From: Prorocentrum cordatum
Taxonomy: Eukaryota > Sar > Dinophyceae > Prorocentrales > Prorocentraceae
NCBI GenBank assembly: GCA_963575745.1
Contig: CAUYUJ010005647.1
Span: forward strand, 368,932-432,931
Reading direction: 5' to 3'
Length of the DNA: 64,000 nucleotides
Shown: piece by piece, positions 50,770-61,723 of the stretch
Position numbering within the stretch: position 1 is the first letter of the stretch
Layout: every line of letters starts with the position of its first letter
Translations under genes and position numbers: made by a program
The notes under the pieces: model-generated
The model's database searches: none
Told to the model about the DNA's origin: nothing
Seen by the model: only the letters and a program-made list of their open reading frames with translations

Positions 50770-51900
50770 CGCAGGTTCTGCCAAGAGCGCCACAAAGAAC
50801 AGTCTGCAGGGGTGCGTGAGAGGACAACTGCGGCCGTCCAGTCGGAGGAACATCGCCGAGATTTACCGAGCACATGAACAGGTCAAACCTTACACAGAGG
50901 AGGGGGACGAGGAGGAGGAGGAGGAGGAGGAGCAGGAGGCGCGGGATGAGGATGAGGGCGACGAAGAGGACACGAAGGAGCTAGACCAAGGATAGTTAGT
51001 CAAGTCTCGCAGAAAGAATGGCGTACGGGTGATGACCGAGTTTGCAAGGCAGCGATGCTTGGTGCATCGGAGGGCCTGGAGCGAGCCAACGCGGAATCAG
51101 CCGCATATAGTGGCGAGCAGACTCGTCACATGAAGGCCAAAGAGAGGGCGGCGCAGTATGAACAGGCGAACGCGCAGAAGCGTGAGGAGGTAATGAGCGC
51201 AGCTCAGTAGCATGCTGTTCACGCGCGTGTGGGGAGAGCAGAAGAAAACACTCGCAGGAGAAGGCCTCCACCGCTTCGACAGCCGAGACTCGCACGCCGA
51301 TACACACAGTGGCCCAAGCAGCAAATCGGCAGCTAACAGCTGCCCGCCCAGGCCTGGAAGTTCGGATGTCGGGTCTTGAGCATGCAAATCACCCGAGCTG
51401 GGATCAGGGTTATCCATGCTCATGCACAGCGGCTTGAGCAGCAACGAAAGCAGCTCGCAGCCGCCAACCAGGGCGCAGAAGCTCGGGTGTCGGGTCTGGG
51501 ACGTACAGGTCGCCTGAGCTCCTTGCAAGGGCCGCACGGGTGACGGCCTCACTTCAAGCGAGGATGCGCGAGGAAGAGGCGGCGGCGGAGGAGGGGGAGG
51601 AAGAATAGGATGGAGGGGGTGAGGGAGAAGGCAGAGGTCTGCAGGGAGCGCAGGACTGGTACGACAAGGTGGAGCAGCAGCAGCGGTGGCTGCCACAGCA
51701 GCGGCGGTGGCCGTCTCGGCTGCAGCAGAGGGGCGGTATCAGACCCCCGAGCCCCTGCATCTGCCAGGCGAGGCCTCGCTGAGCGCCTACCTGGCCAAGG
51801 CGGATGCTCGTTTTTCTTCCAGCTCTGGAAGACGACGAGGTGGCGGCGCGTCGTAGGATCGCGGGGAGCGTATCGGGCAGGACCATGAGCGCGGGTTGTT
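50770..51900 (+). pseudogene. Decayed coiled-coil, gag-like coding remnant
   Basis: EEEEE-rich tract 50900-50990. A frame at about 51010-51210 then reads ASEGLERANAESAAYSGEQT and KAKERAAQYEQANAQKREEV up to a TAG; a further piece VTASLQARMREEEAAAEEGE lies at about 51540-51608. These are helical and charged like LINE ORF1 coiled coils, but no zinc ribbon or partner domain is seen. Confidence 0.25.
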
Positions 51901-52369
51901 CGCAGGGTCTTGCAAATCCAGGAGTGTTTGGAGCTCCAGAGTATGATTATGGCTTCTGGAGGCCTCGGACACATTTTGGAGGACTCAACTCCCCCTGGTG
52001 TGATATAGCTGCTCGCTCAGTGCTGCAGCTTAGCAGTGTTGCGGATCTAGCTATGGTCATGCTCTCCACGCACCATCTCTAAGCTCTCCCAGCATGCTAC
52101 CTCTCGTAAGGCCATTATGATTCCCTCTCATGTCCTCCACCTTGTTGTTGTTTTTTCCAGGCACCTCTGTGTTCTCCACCCAGAACTCGTCGTACTATCA
52201 CCGAGCTGAAGCTGTACTGCCATATCGTGCGGTCGCGCAGATGTAGCGGCGCGCTGCTTCGGCTGTTGAGCAACAAGATGTCTGTATTGTTGGTACCCTC
52301 GCCCTCGGAGCTGTGGGAGGGGCAGCCTGGCAGGCCCGGCATGAAGATGGGCCGTTCTCGTCTAGGCCA
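51901..52369. other. No gene recognised
   Basis: Unique-looking sequence with GTTGTTGTT at 52145. No coding motif. Confidence 0.3.
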
Positions 52370-52600
52370 TCCAGATGGGGTCCGAGTAGATGGGGTCAGA
52401 GGATCGCGTCGCATCGCCGATGCATCGGCGATGCGGCTCGATGCGGAGCCCGTTTTTCTCCACGCCCACGCCGCCGATTCATCGCCGACGTGCATCGCCG
52501 CTGCATCGGCGATGCGTTGGCGATGCGGCGCGATCTTTCGACCCCATCTACTCGGACCCCATATCGGAGGCCCCTATCTGGAGCGTCCCGGAACGCTTTC
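52370..52600. repeat. Palindromic GATGCATCGGCGA repeat, copy 2
   Basis: 52411-52434 is a 24-bp perfect palindrome with core ATCGCCGATGCATCGGCGAT. Diverged versions follow at about 52476-52540 (GATTCATCGCCGACGTGCAT, GCTGCATCGGCGATGCGTTG). GACCCCATCTACTCGGACCC corresponds to the end of copy 1. Confidence 0.75.
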
Positions 52601-53545
52601 AGAGCGTTCCAGAGCGCCCCCGAACGGCCGCGGCGCCCGACACGTGCCCTGGACTCGCCAGGCCTCCGAGGTCCCTGATCTCTCGCAACCTCACTCTGCC
52701 CGTCGTCCTGCTGGAAGCATGCGCCACTGGCCCTGTTCCCACGTCTCGCTGCCAAAACCAGTGTGACGTGATTGCTGGGCGCCCGAACACAGTCCAGAAA
52801 ATGCTGCAACATGTATTTGATATTGTTTTTGAAAGGGATGGTGCGTGGGAGGGCCAGCATTGCCCCTGGTTTGTCGCCAAAGCCGAGAGACTCGCGGGAA
52901 GAAAAGCCCTGCACGTAAGAGTGACCCTTCGCTGGAGTGGCCTGTGGTGCGCGGCTTCTGGGGAGCGTGGGGGGGGGGGGGGGCAAACCCGAACACGCAG
53001 GCCGCTGCTAACGCACCGCATGCAACGGTCGGCAAGCCGCGCACCAAAAGGGTCACTCTTGCCCAGCGGCACTTTTGCGTGCGGCCGAGAACAGCGGTGC
53101 TGCTAAATCCAGCTGGAGCAGGTATAGCCGGAGCCACAGAGCTCCATTTGGTGGGCCTCCCCCTCTCTGGCGACGCTGAGCCCAGTTGGTGCGAGTCCAG
53201 TGGAAACTAAAGGTCTCCATCCAGTGGGCCTCCACCTGGACTCAAGCCTCTCCCGAAGATTGCGCGTCGGGGGTCATACTCGTGTTGTTAGGAACCGGCC
53301 CTGCCAGCCGCCTTCAGCCATTTGCGCGTTCACGCTCTGGGGGTGGCACTCTACGGTTGGCACATTATTTGCAGATCGGAAGTTCAAGAATGCTTGGGGT
53401 CAACGCGTTGGCACCATCCAAAGGTATTGGACGTCACGATGGTGTTCACCTACGTCTGAGCTAAAGAAAGTATTCCTGTTCCTCGGGCTGCTCGAGTGGT
53501 TGCTGCTTCAGGGGCGCACGGTGCACATAAGTTGCTACACAAACA
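52601..53545. other. About 0.9 kb without a recognised gene
   Basis: G-tract at 52970-52984. CCAGTGGAAACTAAAGG and TCCAGTGGGCC words recur around 53130-53240. No domain. Confidence 0.3.
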
Positions 53546-53690
53546 TGTAATCATATATATATATATATAGGTGTACAGACATATGCATGCATATATATAA
53601 ATATATATATAATATATACAAATACATATGTACATGTGCGTGTGTAAATATATGTGCACAATTCATATGTACGTATACAGTGCTGGCTCC
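53546..53690. repeat. (TA)n-rich AT island
   Basis: ATATATATATATAG and ATATAAATATATATATAATA; among the most AT-rich stretches here. Confidence 0.85.
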
Positions 53691-54036
53691 CTACTGCCCC
53701 CCTCCCCCCCGCCTGTCCCCCGCCCACGCCTCCCCCTCCTCTCCCCTGCCCACGCCTCCCCCTCTCCCCTCCCCCGTTTCCCCGTGCCCACTCCGCTCTC
53801 GCCCTCCCTCGTTCGAAAACCTGCCGTCCATCAGCACAACCCCAACCAGACGCTGATGAAGCTGGCTCTGACCCGCCTGGCCTTCACCGCCTCCGTGTCT
53901 GGCCGCCTAGGCTGGCCACCGGAGCGTGCCGATCGCCCCGAGAAGCGGCGAGCGCGCTGTCTGCGAGGGGAGGAACAAGAGGAGAAGGAGAAGATAGAGC
54001 AAGAGCAGGAGGAGGGTCCGTAGCCAGTTTGGCTCG
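53691..54036. other. C-rich then unrecognised sequence
   Basis: CCCCTCC words 53695-53810. Open frames beyond (NPNQTLMKLALTRLAFTASV near 53840) look protein-like but are short. Confidence 0.3.
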
Positions 54037-54560
54037 ATGATCCGCTTGGGATCCCGAGGCTGCGGTCGAGGAGGTTTCGCGCACGTACGCGCGCGGGAGC
54101 CAAAGCATCGGGACGAAGAAGGAGAAGAAGAAGAGGAAACCCGTGGTGACAATCGTGGCTCCGCACACAGTCCTGGAAGTGGAGGCCGAGGAGGTCATCG
54201 ACACGTTGCTGGCGCGGTTCGTGCTGCCCAAGCCGTGGGAGGTGGATGCGTGCGGCGAGGGCCATGGCATCGGAATAGGGGACTCGGAGTTCTGCGCGGA
54301 GCGTGACTCGGACGGGGGCCACCTCGACACGGTGTGCAACGGCGTGGGGTTCTTCTTCATCGGGAGGCGGAACCCGTGGGGAGGCAGAACCTGCCATGGA
54401 GGGCGCGGAGGGCGACTTGGTTGGCGACGCCGCGGCGCCTGTGCTGGGTGCCTCCGTGGTGGATGCCGCGGGCAGCTGCTGCGTCGAGGGCAGCTTTTCG
54501 CGCGTCGGCGACGTTGACGTGGGAGGGCGACTCTGCTGGCGGCGCCGGAGCGCCTGTGCC
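54037..54560 (+). pseudogene. Exon-like open frame, unrecognised protein
   Basis: From a TGA at about 54035 the frame is open to a stop at 54515-54517 with no ATG. It reads WDPEAAVEEVSRTYARGSQS, a Lys-rich linker, then VVTIVAPHTVLEVEAEEVID..VLPKPWEVDACGEGHGIGIG..DTVCNGVGFFFIG. Composition is natural and non-repetitive. After about 54370 the +1 or -1 frame (GEAEPAMEGAEGDLVGDAAA) looks more coding, suggesting a frameshift. It could be an internal exon or an element fragment; no domain is recognised. Confidence 0.35.
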
Positions 54561-55330
54561 AGGAGCCTGCGCTGGGCGCCGTCGCGGCGAACAATGAGAT
54601 TCGTGGGCGATGTCGTGGGAAACTCCGGTGACAAGGTGAAGAGAGGAGCGCATGTTGGTCGATGTCACGGCGCGACGGCGACCCTGTGGCGCTCGCTTTG
54701 CAGAGCTTCGGGAAGGACCTCGCGCGCGGCGAGAGCTACTGGGGCACGAAGCCAGGCGGCACCGTGCGGTGACAGGAGGGAGACTCCCTGCTTGCCGGTG
54801 CGGCACGCAACCGCTGGGAAGACACAGACGCCAGCGGCGGCGACGGCGACGACGAGGTGGCGCCCAAGAGTGACGTGGAGCGCGCGTCCGCTGCCCTCGA
54901 CCCCTGGTTCGGCATCATCGTGTTGGATGGTCCCGGAACGGCGGCTCCACGGACGACGACGGGAATAGCTGTGCTCTGCGGCCCCGCCTCCCTCGCTGCC
55001 CCGACCCTGCGCGGAGGGTGGTGCCGACCGTGGAGGGCAAGGCCCGCCCCTGGGCCGAGCCGATGGAGCTCGGCACGGCGCTGGCGCGGTCGCTCGGGCC
55101 TTGGAGAGGATAGGGGAGAGGCTGGAGAACAGAGGGCAGAGCGCGATGTTGCACGGCAGGTCGAGAAAGCAGGGTGATAACAGGAGTAAGAAGAGGACGA
55201 GAGAGAGAAAGAGTAGACAGAGAGAGAGAGAGAGAGCGTTCTTGCGACCACTGCCGTATATACATGTGTACACATATGTATACACATATGTGAGAGAGCG
55301 TGATCCACCGCCGCTTTACTGAGGAAAATT
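54561..55330. other. About 0.75 kb without a recognised gene
   Basis: (GA)n at 55200-55238 and a short TA-rich patch at 55255-55295. GC-rich frames without motifs elsewhere. Confidence 0.3.
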
Positions 55331-55625
55331 CCCCCCCTCTTCCTCCGTAACCCGGGTGTCCCCCCCCTCCAGAAATCCTCCCCCTGCTGGAACCCCCCCC
55401 CTGCCCGCGGCAACCCCCCCCCTTCCTCTGGAAAACGGGGTTACTACCGATTCGACGAACCCCCCCCTCCGGAAAACCAGGTGGCGTCACTACCGGTTCG
55501 ACGAACCCCCCCCCCTCCCACCCCCTCCGGAACACCAGGGGGGGTCACTACTGGTTCGAACCCCCTTCCGCCCATCCTCAGGAAAACCGGGGGGGGTCAC
55601 GACCCCGCCCCCCCAACGCTCCCCG
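55331..55625 (+). repeat. C-rich tandem repeat with TACCGGTTCGA core
   Basis: Units of about 57 bp: CCTCCGGAAAACCAGGTGGC, GTCACTACCGGTTCGACGAA, then C-runs. Four diverged copies. The core recurs in inverted orientation at 57477-57500 and 58195-58330. Confidence 0.75.
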
Positions 55626-55654
55626 CCGGCAGACGACTCCCGGGTCCCTACCAC

Positions 55655-57432
55655 CGTCCGCACCATATCCCCCACTGCTGTCCCCAGCACCACCACAGTC
55701 CCCACTGTCCCCACCAGTGCCCCAACCACTGTCGCACTGTTCCCACTGTCCCCACCACTGTCCCCACCACGGTCCCACTCTCCCCACTTTCCCCACTGCC
55801 CCAACCACTGTCCCCACTAGCCCATTGTCCCACTGTCCCCGCCGCTCTCCCACTGGTCTGTTCCACTGTTCCCACCACTGTCCCCACCACTGTCCCACTG
55901 TATCTCTGTTCCATTGTCCCACCGCCATCCTCGCCGCCGCCTTCACCACTGTCCCCACCACCACTATCCCCACTACTGTCCCACTGTCCCCACCACATTC
56001 CCACTGTCCCCATACCACTGTCCCCACCACCACCGTCCCCACCACCGTCCCCACCACTGTCCCCACTGTTCCCACCATTGTCCCCGCTGTCCCCACCAAT
56101 GCCCCCACCAGTTTTCACTGTCCCCACTCTCCCCACCACTATCCCACCACGGTCCCACTCTCCCCACGGTCCCCACCACTGTCTCACTGTCCCCACTGTA
56201 CCAACCACTGCCCCACTGTCCCCGCCGCTGTCCGCCTGTGGTGTCCCACCGTCCCTAGTGTCCCCACACTGTCCCCACTGTCTCCACCGTCCCCACCACT
56301 CTCCCCACTGTAATACTGTCCCACCACTGTCCTCACCAGCGCATTCACCACTGTCCCCACCACTACCGTGCCCACCACTGTCCCACTGTCCTCACCACTG
56401 TTCCGCTGTCCCCTCACCACTGTCCCCACCACCACCGTCCCCACCACTGTCCGCACCACTGTCCCACTGTCCCCGCACCAATGTCCCCACCACCACCGTT
56501 CCCACCACTGTCCCAGTATCCCCACCATTGTCCAACTTTCCCGAGGAGCGGGAATCGCTTGCCGGCGGCGAGGGGGGGGAAGGGGGGGTCCAGTGCCCCC
56601 ACCATTGTCTTATTGTTCCCACTGTCCCCACCACTGATCCCACCACAGTCCCACTCTCCATTGTCCCACTGTCCCCACCGTCCCACTGTCCCACTGTCCC
56701 CGCCGCTGTCCCACTGAGCTGTCCCACTGTTCCCACCACTGTCCCCACCACTGTCCCCACTGTACCTCTGTCCCATTGTCCCACCGCCGTCCTCGGCACC
56801 GCCTTCACCACTGTCCCCACCACCACTATCCCCACTACTGTCCCACTGTCCCCACCACATTCCCGCTGTCCCCACACCACTGTCCCCACCACCACCGTCC
56901 CCACCACTGTCCCACTGTCCCCACCACTGTCCCACTGTCCCCACTGTTCCCACCATTGTCCCCGCTGTCCCCACCAGTGCCCCCACCAGTGTCTCACTGT
57001 CCCCACTCTCCCCACCATTGTCCCACCACGGTCCCACTCTCCCCACTGTTCCCACGGTCCCCACCACACTGTCCCCACTGTACCCACTACCGTCCCACTG
57101 TCCCCGCCGCTGTCCCACTGTGCTGTCCCACCGTCCCCACTGTCCCCACCACTGTCCCACTGTCCCCACCACTCTCCCCACTGTAATACTGTCCCACCAC
57201 CGTCCTCACCACCGCCTTCACCACTGTCCCCACCACTAACTTGAGGTTACCGTCCGCACCACCACTGTCCCACTGTCCCCACCACTGTCCCGCTGTCCCC
57301 TCACCACTGTTCCCACCACCACCGTCCCCACCACTGTCCGCACCACTGTCCCACTGTCCCCGCACCACTGTCCCCACCATCACCGTTCCCACCACTGTCC
57401 CAGTATCCCCACCGTTGTCCAACTGTCCCGAG
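55655..57432 (+). repeat. CCCCACCACTGT minisatellite with a higher-order repeat of about 0.86-0.89 kb
   Basis: Words CCCCACCACTGT, CCCACTGTCCC and CACCACCACCGTCC repeat for 1.8 kb. Two large copies: CCGAGGAGCGGGAATCG at 56540 and 57430; CCTTCACCACTGTCCCCACC at about 55940 and 56801. A 587-codon Pro/Ser/Thr frame across it is an artefact. Confidence 0.93.
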
Positions 57433-57700
57433 GAGCGGGAATCGTTTGCCGGCGGCGAGGGGGGGGGAAGAGGGGGGGGTTGAACCGGTAGTGACCCCCC
57501 CCGGGTTGTTCCCAGGAAGGGCGCCGGCCCAGGGTTCTCTTTTAGTTGGTAAACTTGTCCCCGGTGCCTCAACTGAGGTGGGCCGGCGGATTCTTTCCCT
57601 GATTAATATCGAGGTCGAGGTGGGCCGGCGGATTAAAATTTGAGGATGTCTCAGGCGAAACGCTTGTTTTTGAAATCCCGATCGATAAATCACAGGGTGC
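57433..57700. other. Transition containing an inverted TACCGGTT copy
   Basis: GTTGAACCGGTAGTGACCCC at about 57479 is inverted relative to the copies at 55.4 kb. GAGGTGGGCCGGCGGATT is duplicated at 57570 and 57615. Confidence 0.5.
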
Positions 57701-57955
57701 GGGCCACTCCCCAGCACGACCACACCCCAGCAAGACCATCACCCAGCACGACCACACCCCAGCACGACCTCACCACAGCACGACCACACCCCAGCACGAC
57801 CACGCCCCAGCACGACCAGGCCCCAGCACGACCACGCCCCAGCACGACCACCCCCCAGCACGACTACCCCCCCAGCACGACCACCCCCCAGCACGACCAC
57901 CCCCCAGCACAACCACACCCCAGCACGACCACTCCCCAGCACGACCACACCGCCT
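57701..57955 (+). repeat. CCCCAGCACGACCA minisatellite
   Basis: About 16 units of 14-16 bp. Confidence 0.95.
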
Positions 57956-57969
57956 TGGTTGAGTGGTTG

Positions 57970-58115
57970 CCTGTCGTCGTGGAATTTTTCGTGGGGTGTC
58001 TCGTGGACTGTTTCGCAGGGTGTCTCGTGGAATGTTTCCAGGAAAACGTTGAAAGCGGTCGCCCGTGTCTCGTGGAATGTTTCGCGGGGTGTCTCGTGGA
58101 AGTGCCCGTCGCCCG
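57970..58115 (+). repeat. TCGTGGAATGTTTCG-type repeat
   Basis: GGGGTGTCTCGTGGA followed by TGTTTCGCAG/CAGGAAA variants, about five units. Confidence 0.75.
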
Positions 58116-58184
58116 ATACGGTGTCGTGAAAACGTTTCCATGCATGCGGTTCTACATCCCTTTCCAGGTTCGTGGGTCCATCAT

Positions 58185-58345
58185 GTTTTTTTGGGGGGGG
58201 TCGAACCGGTAGTGAATCCCCCTTTTTCATGATGGACTGGGGGGGGGAGGGGTTCGAACCGGTAGTGACCCTCCCCCGGTTTTCGAGGGGGGGGGGGACG
58301 GGTTGGGAACCCCCAGTGACCCCCCCCCCGGTTTCCCGCCAGCAG
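58185..58345 (-). repeat. G-rich AACCGGTAGTGA repeat, inverted relative to 55.4 kb
   Basis: TCGAACCGGTAGTGAATCCC, TTCGAACCGGTAGTGACCCT and GGGAACCCCCAGTGACCCCC: three units. Confidence 0.75.
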
Positions 58346-58589
58346 CGGTATAACACGCTCTTTCACACATGTACATATGCATGTGCATCTATACATTTAT
58401 ATACAGACATGCCCATACATATATGTGTATATATAACACAGAGAGACGCATTGACATATGGGTAAGTATAGCTGATTGTCACATTGAAAGAGCAGGTGGT
58501 ACAGACAAGAGAGTACATATCATATATATATATATATATAAGAGATAGAGCGCCACTGAGTAAATGCATTCACAGAGATGAGAGCTTAT
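58346..58589. repeat. AT-rich stretch with (TA)n
   Basis: TACATATGCATGTGC words and a TATATATATATATAT run at 58522-58541. Confidence 0.6.
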
Positions 58590-58870
58590 ATTCCCCAAGC
58601 AGTGCTTGCACTTAGGGGGTCGCGTTTTATTTCTAAGGAACTGGGCCGTGTCTTCGGTCTGGTGGCTATGTGGCTGCCGTCTCCGCCGCTTCGCCGCATC
58701 ATCGCCACCCGTCGTCTGGGCCGTGTCTTCGGTCTGGCGGCTATGTGGCCGCCGTCGCCACCCCTTCGCCGCCTCGTCGCCGCCCGTCGTCTGGGCCTGT
58801 CTGCCGATCTGGCGACTATGTTGCCGCCGTCGCCGCCCGTCGCCTGGGCCATTCTGCTGGTCTGGCGGCT
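58590..58870 (+). repeat. 75-bp tandem repeat, about 3 units, with unique 5' leader
   Basis: CTGGGCCGTGTCTTCGGTCT at 58641 and 58716, diverged at 58791. The leader CCCCAAGCAGTGCTTGCAC..AAGGAACTGGGCC matches 10.71-10.77 kb in reverse complement. Confidence 0.85.
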
Positions 58871-59335
58871 ACGTTGTACAAAATACCTTGCACAACCTAG
58901 ACTGCACCACATACATTGCAAATCATAGGTTGCAGAAAACAGATTACACAATCTACATTGCAGCACATATTGGTTTCACTACATAGTTTGCACAACCTAG
59001 ATTGCACCACAGATTCTGCACAACTTAGATTGCACACCATATATTGCACCACATACAGATTGCATCACATATAGGCTGCACCATCTAGGTTGCACAACAT
59101 AGATTACACCACCTGGGCTGCATCATATACATTGCACAGCATAGGTTGCACATCAAAGATGTGACAACACATGTTTCACAACCTACAGGTTGCACAGCAT
59201 AGGCGACAGACCATGTATTGCACCGCATACAGTGACTATTTATACTGGGCCACATAGACCGCGCAACATAATAGATTGCTGCACTTAGGTTCCCCGCACA
59301 TGTTGCACAACGTAGGTTCTCCTTTCTAGCAGAAG
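58871..59335 (+). repeat. TTGCACAACCTAGA/TTGCACCACATA array
   Basis: Irregular units of about 12-17 bp (GATTGCACCACATAC, GTTGCACAACATAG). The array resumes at about 60660-60735 after a 1.3-kb interruption. Confidence 0.88.
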
Positions 59336-59552
59336 AATAGACTCTACCCCCCCCCAGAGTTAACGATCCACCTTTTTTCGTATTGGAATTTGCATATGGT
59401 TCTGCCCCATGTTCCATCATAAATGAGTTCATACCATCCCAGCGAGGCCGGTATCACTCCCCCCCGCCATCTTCTGCAAAAAATACTATGCGCGCACTCT
59501 GTTTTTTTCTTCTTCTTTTTTTAAGTTTTCAAGAATCCCTTGCACACAATGT
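59336..59552. other. Unique stretch with C-runs and T-tract
   Basis: CCCCCCCC at about 59347 and a T-rich run at 59500-59525. No gene. Confidence 0.3.
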
Positions 59553-60000
59553 GACGAAGTGCACACGCGCGCGTCGTCGCGCGCGCATGCCGAAATCCTT
59601 CAAGAACCTTCGGTTTCGGAAGAATTTCAAAATCGAGCTTCCAAAACAAATACGAAATCACAAGGTCTCGAAACACTGATGTTCTAAAAACGCTTACGCG
59701 CGCGCTCTTGCGAGATCTTAAGGAAACCATCGGTTTTCAATATTTTCAAAACATACTACCAAACGGGCTTCGCGCGCGCGCATGTCGAAATCTTTCGAAC
59801 GCCCTTGCGCGCGTGCCTTCGCGGGACTCCTCTGCAAAAAACTTGACGAAGTGCAGACGCGCGCGTCGTCGCGCGCACATGCCGAAATCCTTCAAAAACA
59901 TTCGGTTTCGGACGGATTTCAAAATCGTGTATCCAAAAAACATTCAAAAACACAAGGTTTCGCAACACGGATTTTCAACAAAAGCGTGCGCGCGCGTTCT
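59553..60000 (+). repeat. CG-dinucleotide-rich tandem repeat, about 145-bp units (291-bp dimer)
   Basis: GACGAAGTGCACACGCGCGC at 59553 and GACGAAGTGCAGACGCGCGC at 59844 (291 bp apart), each followed by GCCGAAATCCTTCAA and TCGGTTTCGGA. A diverged unit lies between them. Confidence 0.82.
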
Positions 60001-60550
60001 TGCGTCGTCGTCGTCGTCGCCTTCATCCCTCCTCCCTCGTCGTCGTCGTCGCCGTCGTCGTCCTCTGTCTTTCCTCGTCGTCGTCTTCGTCTTGGCGTCG
60101 TCGTCGTTTCCGTAGTCGTTGTAGCCGTGATCGTCCTTCCTCCCTCGTCGTCTTCGTCGGCGTCTCGTCGTTGTTCCTCCTATTTCGTCGCCGTCGTCGT
60201 CGTCTTCGTCGTCTTTCCTCCTCCCTCGTCGTTGTCGTCGCCGTCGTCGTCCTCCCTCCTCCCTCGTCGGCGTCGTCGTCTTCGTTGGCGACGTCGTCGT
60301 CGTCGTTGTCGTCGTCTTCGTCGTCGCCGTCGTCGACGTCGGCGGCGTCGGCGTCGGCGTCGTCGTCGTCGGTGGCGTCGTCGTCGTCGGCGGCGTTGAC
60401 ATCGTCGTCGTAGTCGTCGTCGTCGGTGCTGTCGTCGTTGTCGTTGTCGTCGTCTTCGAAGTCGTTGGAGACGTCGGTGTCGTCGTAGTCGTTGTCGGCG
60501 GCGTCGTCGTCGTCGTTGTCGCTGTCGTCGTCGGCGTCGGTGTCGTTGCC
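60001..60550. repeat. (GTC)n microsatellite with GGC/TTC variants
   Basis: About 550 bp of GTC triplets with CCTCCCTC insertions in the first half. Confidence 0.95.
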
Positions 60551-60654
60551 AAGTGCCATGTGGTACCCATCGTCACGGTCTTAAGAGGTCTTGCGACCAA
60601 GTTGCGGGTGGGAGGGTGGGATGTTTGCACGAGCAGTGGAGAGGACAGTTTCAA

Positions 60655-60740
60655 ATTGAGCAAGTGAACTGCACCACATAGATGGCACCACATATATTTC
60701 AGAACATCGGTTACGCCACATCGATTGCTAGAAACGTTTG
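60655..60740 (+). repeat. Resumption of the TTGCACCACATA array
   Basis: AACTGCACCACATAGATGGC and ACCACATATATTTC match the 58.9-59.3 kb array. Confidence 0.7.
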
Positions 60741-61175
60741 GTTGGAACCCACGCTGACTAACATTATATAATAGAGTGCAGAGAGAGTTGAGAGGGCATG
60801 TCTAGGAAACAGGGCTGAGAGAGAGAGAGAGTGGATGAGAGAGTGGCATAAAGCTGGCCGGGGTGAAATACCAGAGACACGTTCAGGAAATTTGCCGAGT
60901 CACGTTCTCTTCTGTGTCGCCTTCATATGTGTATCTCCATACGCATTTGCATTGCGCACAGACATACACATGCATATATGCATTAAGCGGCTTGCACATA
61001 TCCCGAAGTAACTACTGGATTGCGGAGTTGCTACTTGGGTTGTCAAGGAGTTCCTTCGCATGGCAGGATGACGGCTGGTCGCGGCTAGCCAAAACCAGGC
61101 CTGAGCTTTGGCGTGTCAGGATTGCGATGTGCCACGTGTTGTCCCTACCAGCCGCTTCGAGCCCAGACGAGACCA
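60741..61175. other. No gene recognised
   Basis: Short (GA)n at 60812-60832 and TGCATATATGCATTA-type AT-rich words near 60970. Confidence 0.3.
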
Positions 61176-61632
61176 TTTCCCTGAGGTGGCGGCCTCTGCC
61201 TGGCCACGATTTGCCCCGACCAGCAGATTGCCCTGGCGTGGCCGACTTTCGGCTCACCGCGACTAGCCCTGGTTAGTCCGTTGCGCTGGTGTGGCGGGTT
61301 CGCGACTGGCCGTGGCTAGGCCCCACTAGCCACGTCCAGCCTCGACGAGCCGTTTGAACGGGAATGGCCGAGTCCGGTCGGACACGATTCATCCCGATTA
61401 TTTCGATGTGTTTCGGCGAGGCTTTGCTGTGATGTTGCGGGAGGTTCGCCTGGCCGCGATTGGCCCTGAGCTGGCCTTGGCCACGGTGTGCCCGTATTTT
61501 GGCTGGCCCCGATTGACCCCGACTGGTTTCGGCCAGCCCGTGCATTTGTGATTTCAGATGGCCGCTGCTGGCCCAGGCTTGCCCATGGCCGTGATACGGC
61601 TGCATATCCGAAGGTTGCGACCAGCCCCGAGG
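61176..61632 (+). repeat. Degenerate TGGCCxCGATTGGCCCCGAC array
   Basis: Irregular units of about 20-30 bp: GGCCACGATTTGCCCCGACC, CTGGCCGCGATTGGCCCTGA, GGCTGGCCCCGATTGACCCC. Confidence 0.7.
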
Positions 61633-61723
61633 TGCCCCGACGCCTCGGCCGGTATAATACTATACCTATACGACCACCCTTCGGGTGATAAGGAGGCGAG
61701 GGGTGGGGGGGGGCAACGTCGCA

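Noticed and set aside
55550-55562. tRNA gene or tRNA-derived SINE, suggested by GGTTCGAACCC (B-box match)
   Set aside because: No A box at the right distance, no acceptor stem or cloverleaf, and the motif lies in a C-rich tandem repeat.
55481-57244. 587-codon Pro/Ser/His-rich frame
   Set aside because: Translation of the CCCCACCACTGT minisatellite; other frames and the opposite strand are equally open.
57645-57662. Fifth composite element copy, from CTCAGGCGAAACGC
   Set aside because: Only about 15 bp match and no other part of the element is nearby.
59708-60399. Arg/Ser/Val-rich frames over (GTC)n
   Set aside because: Microsatellite translations.
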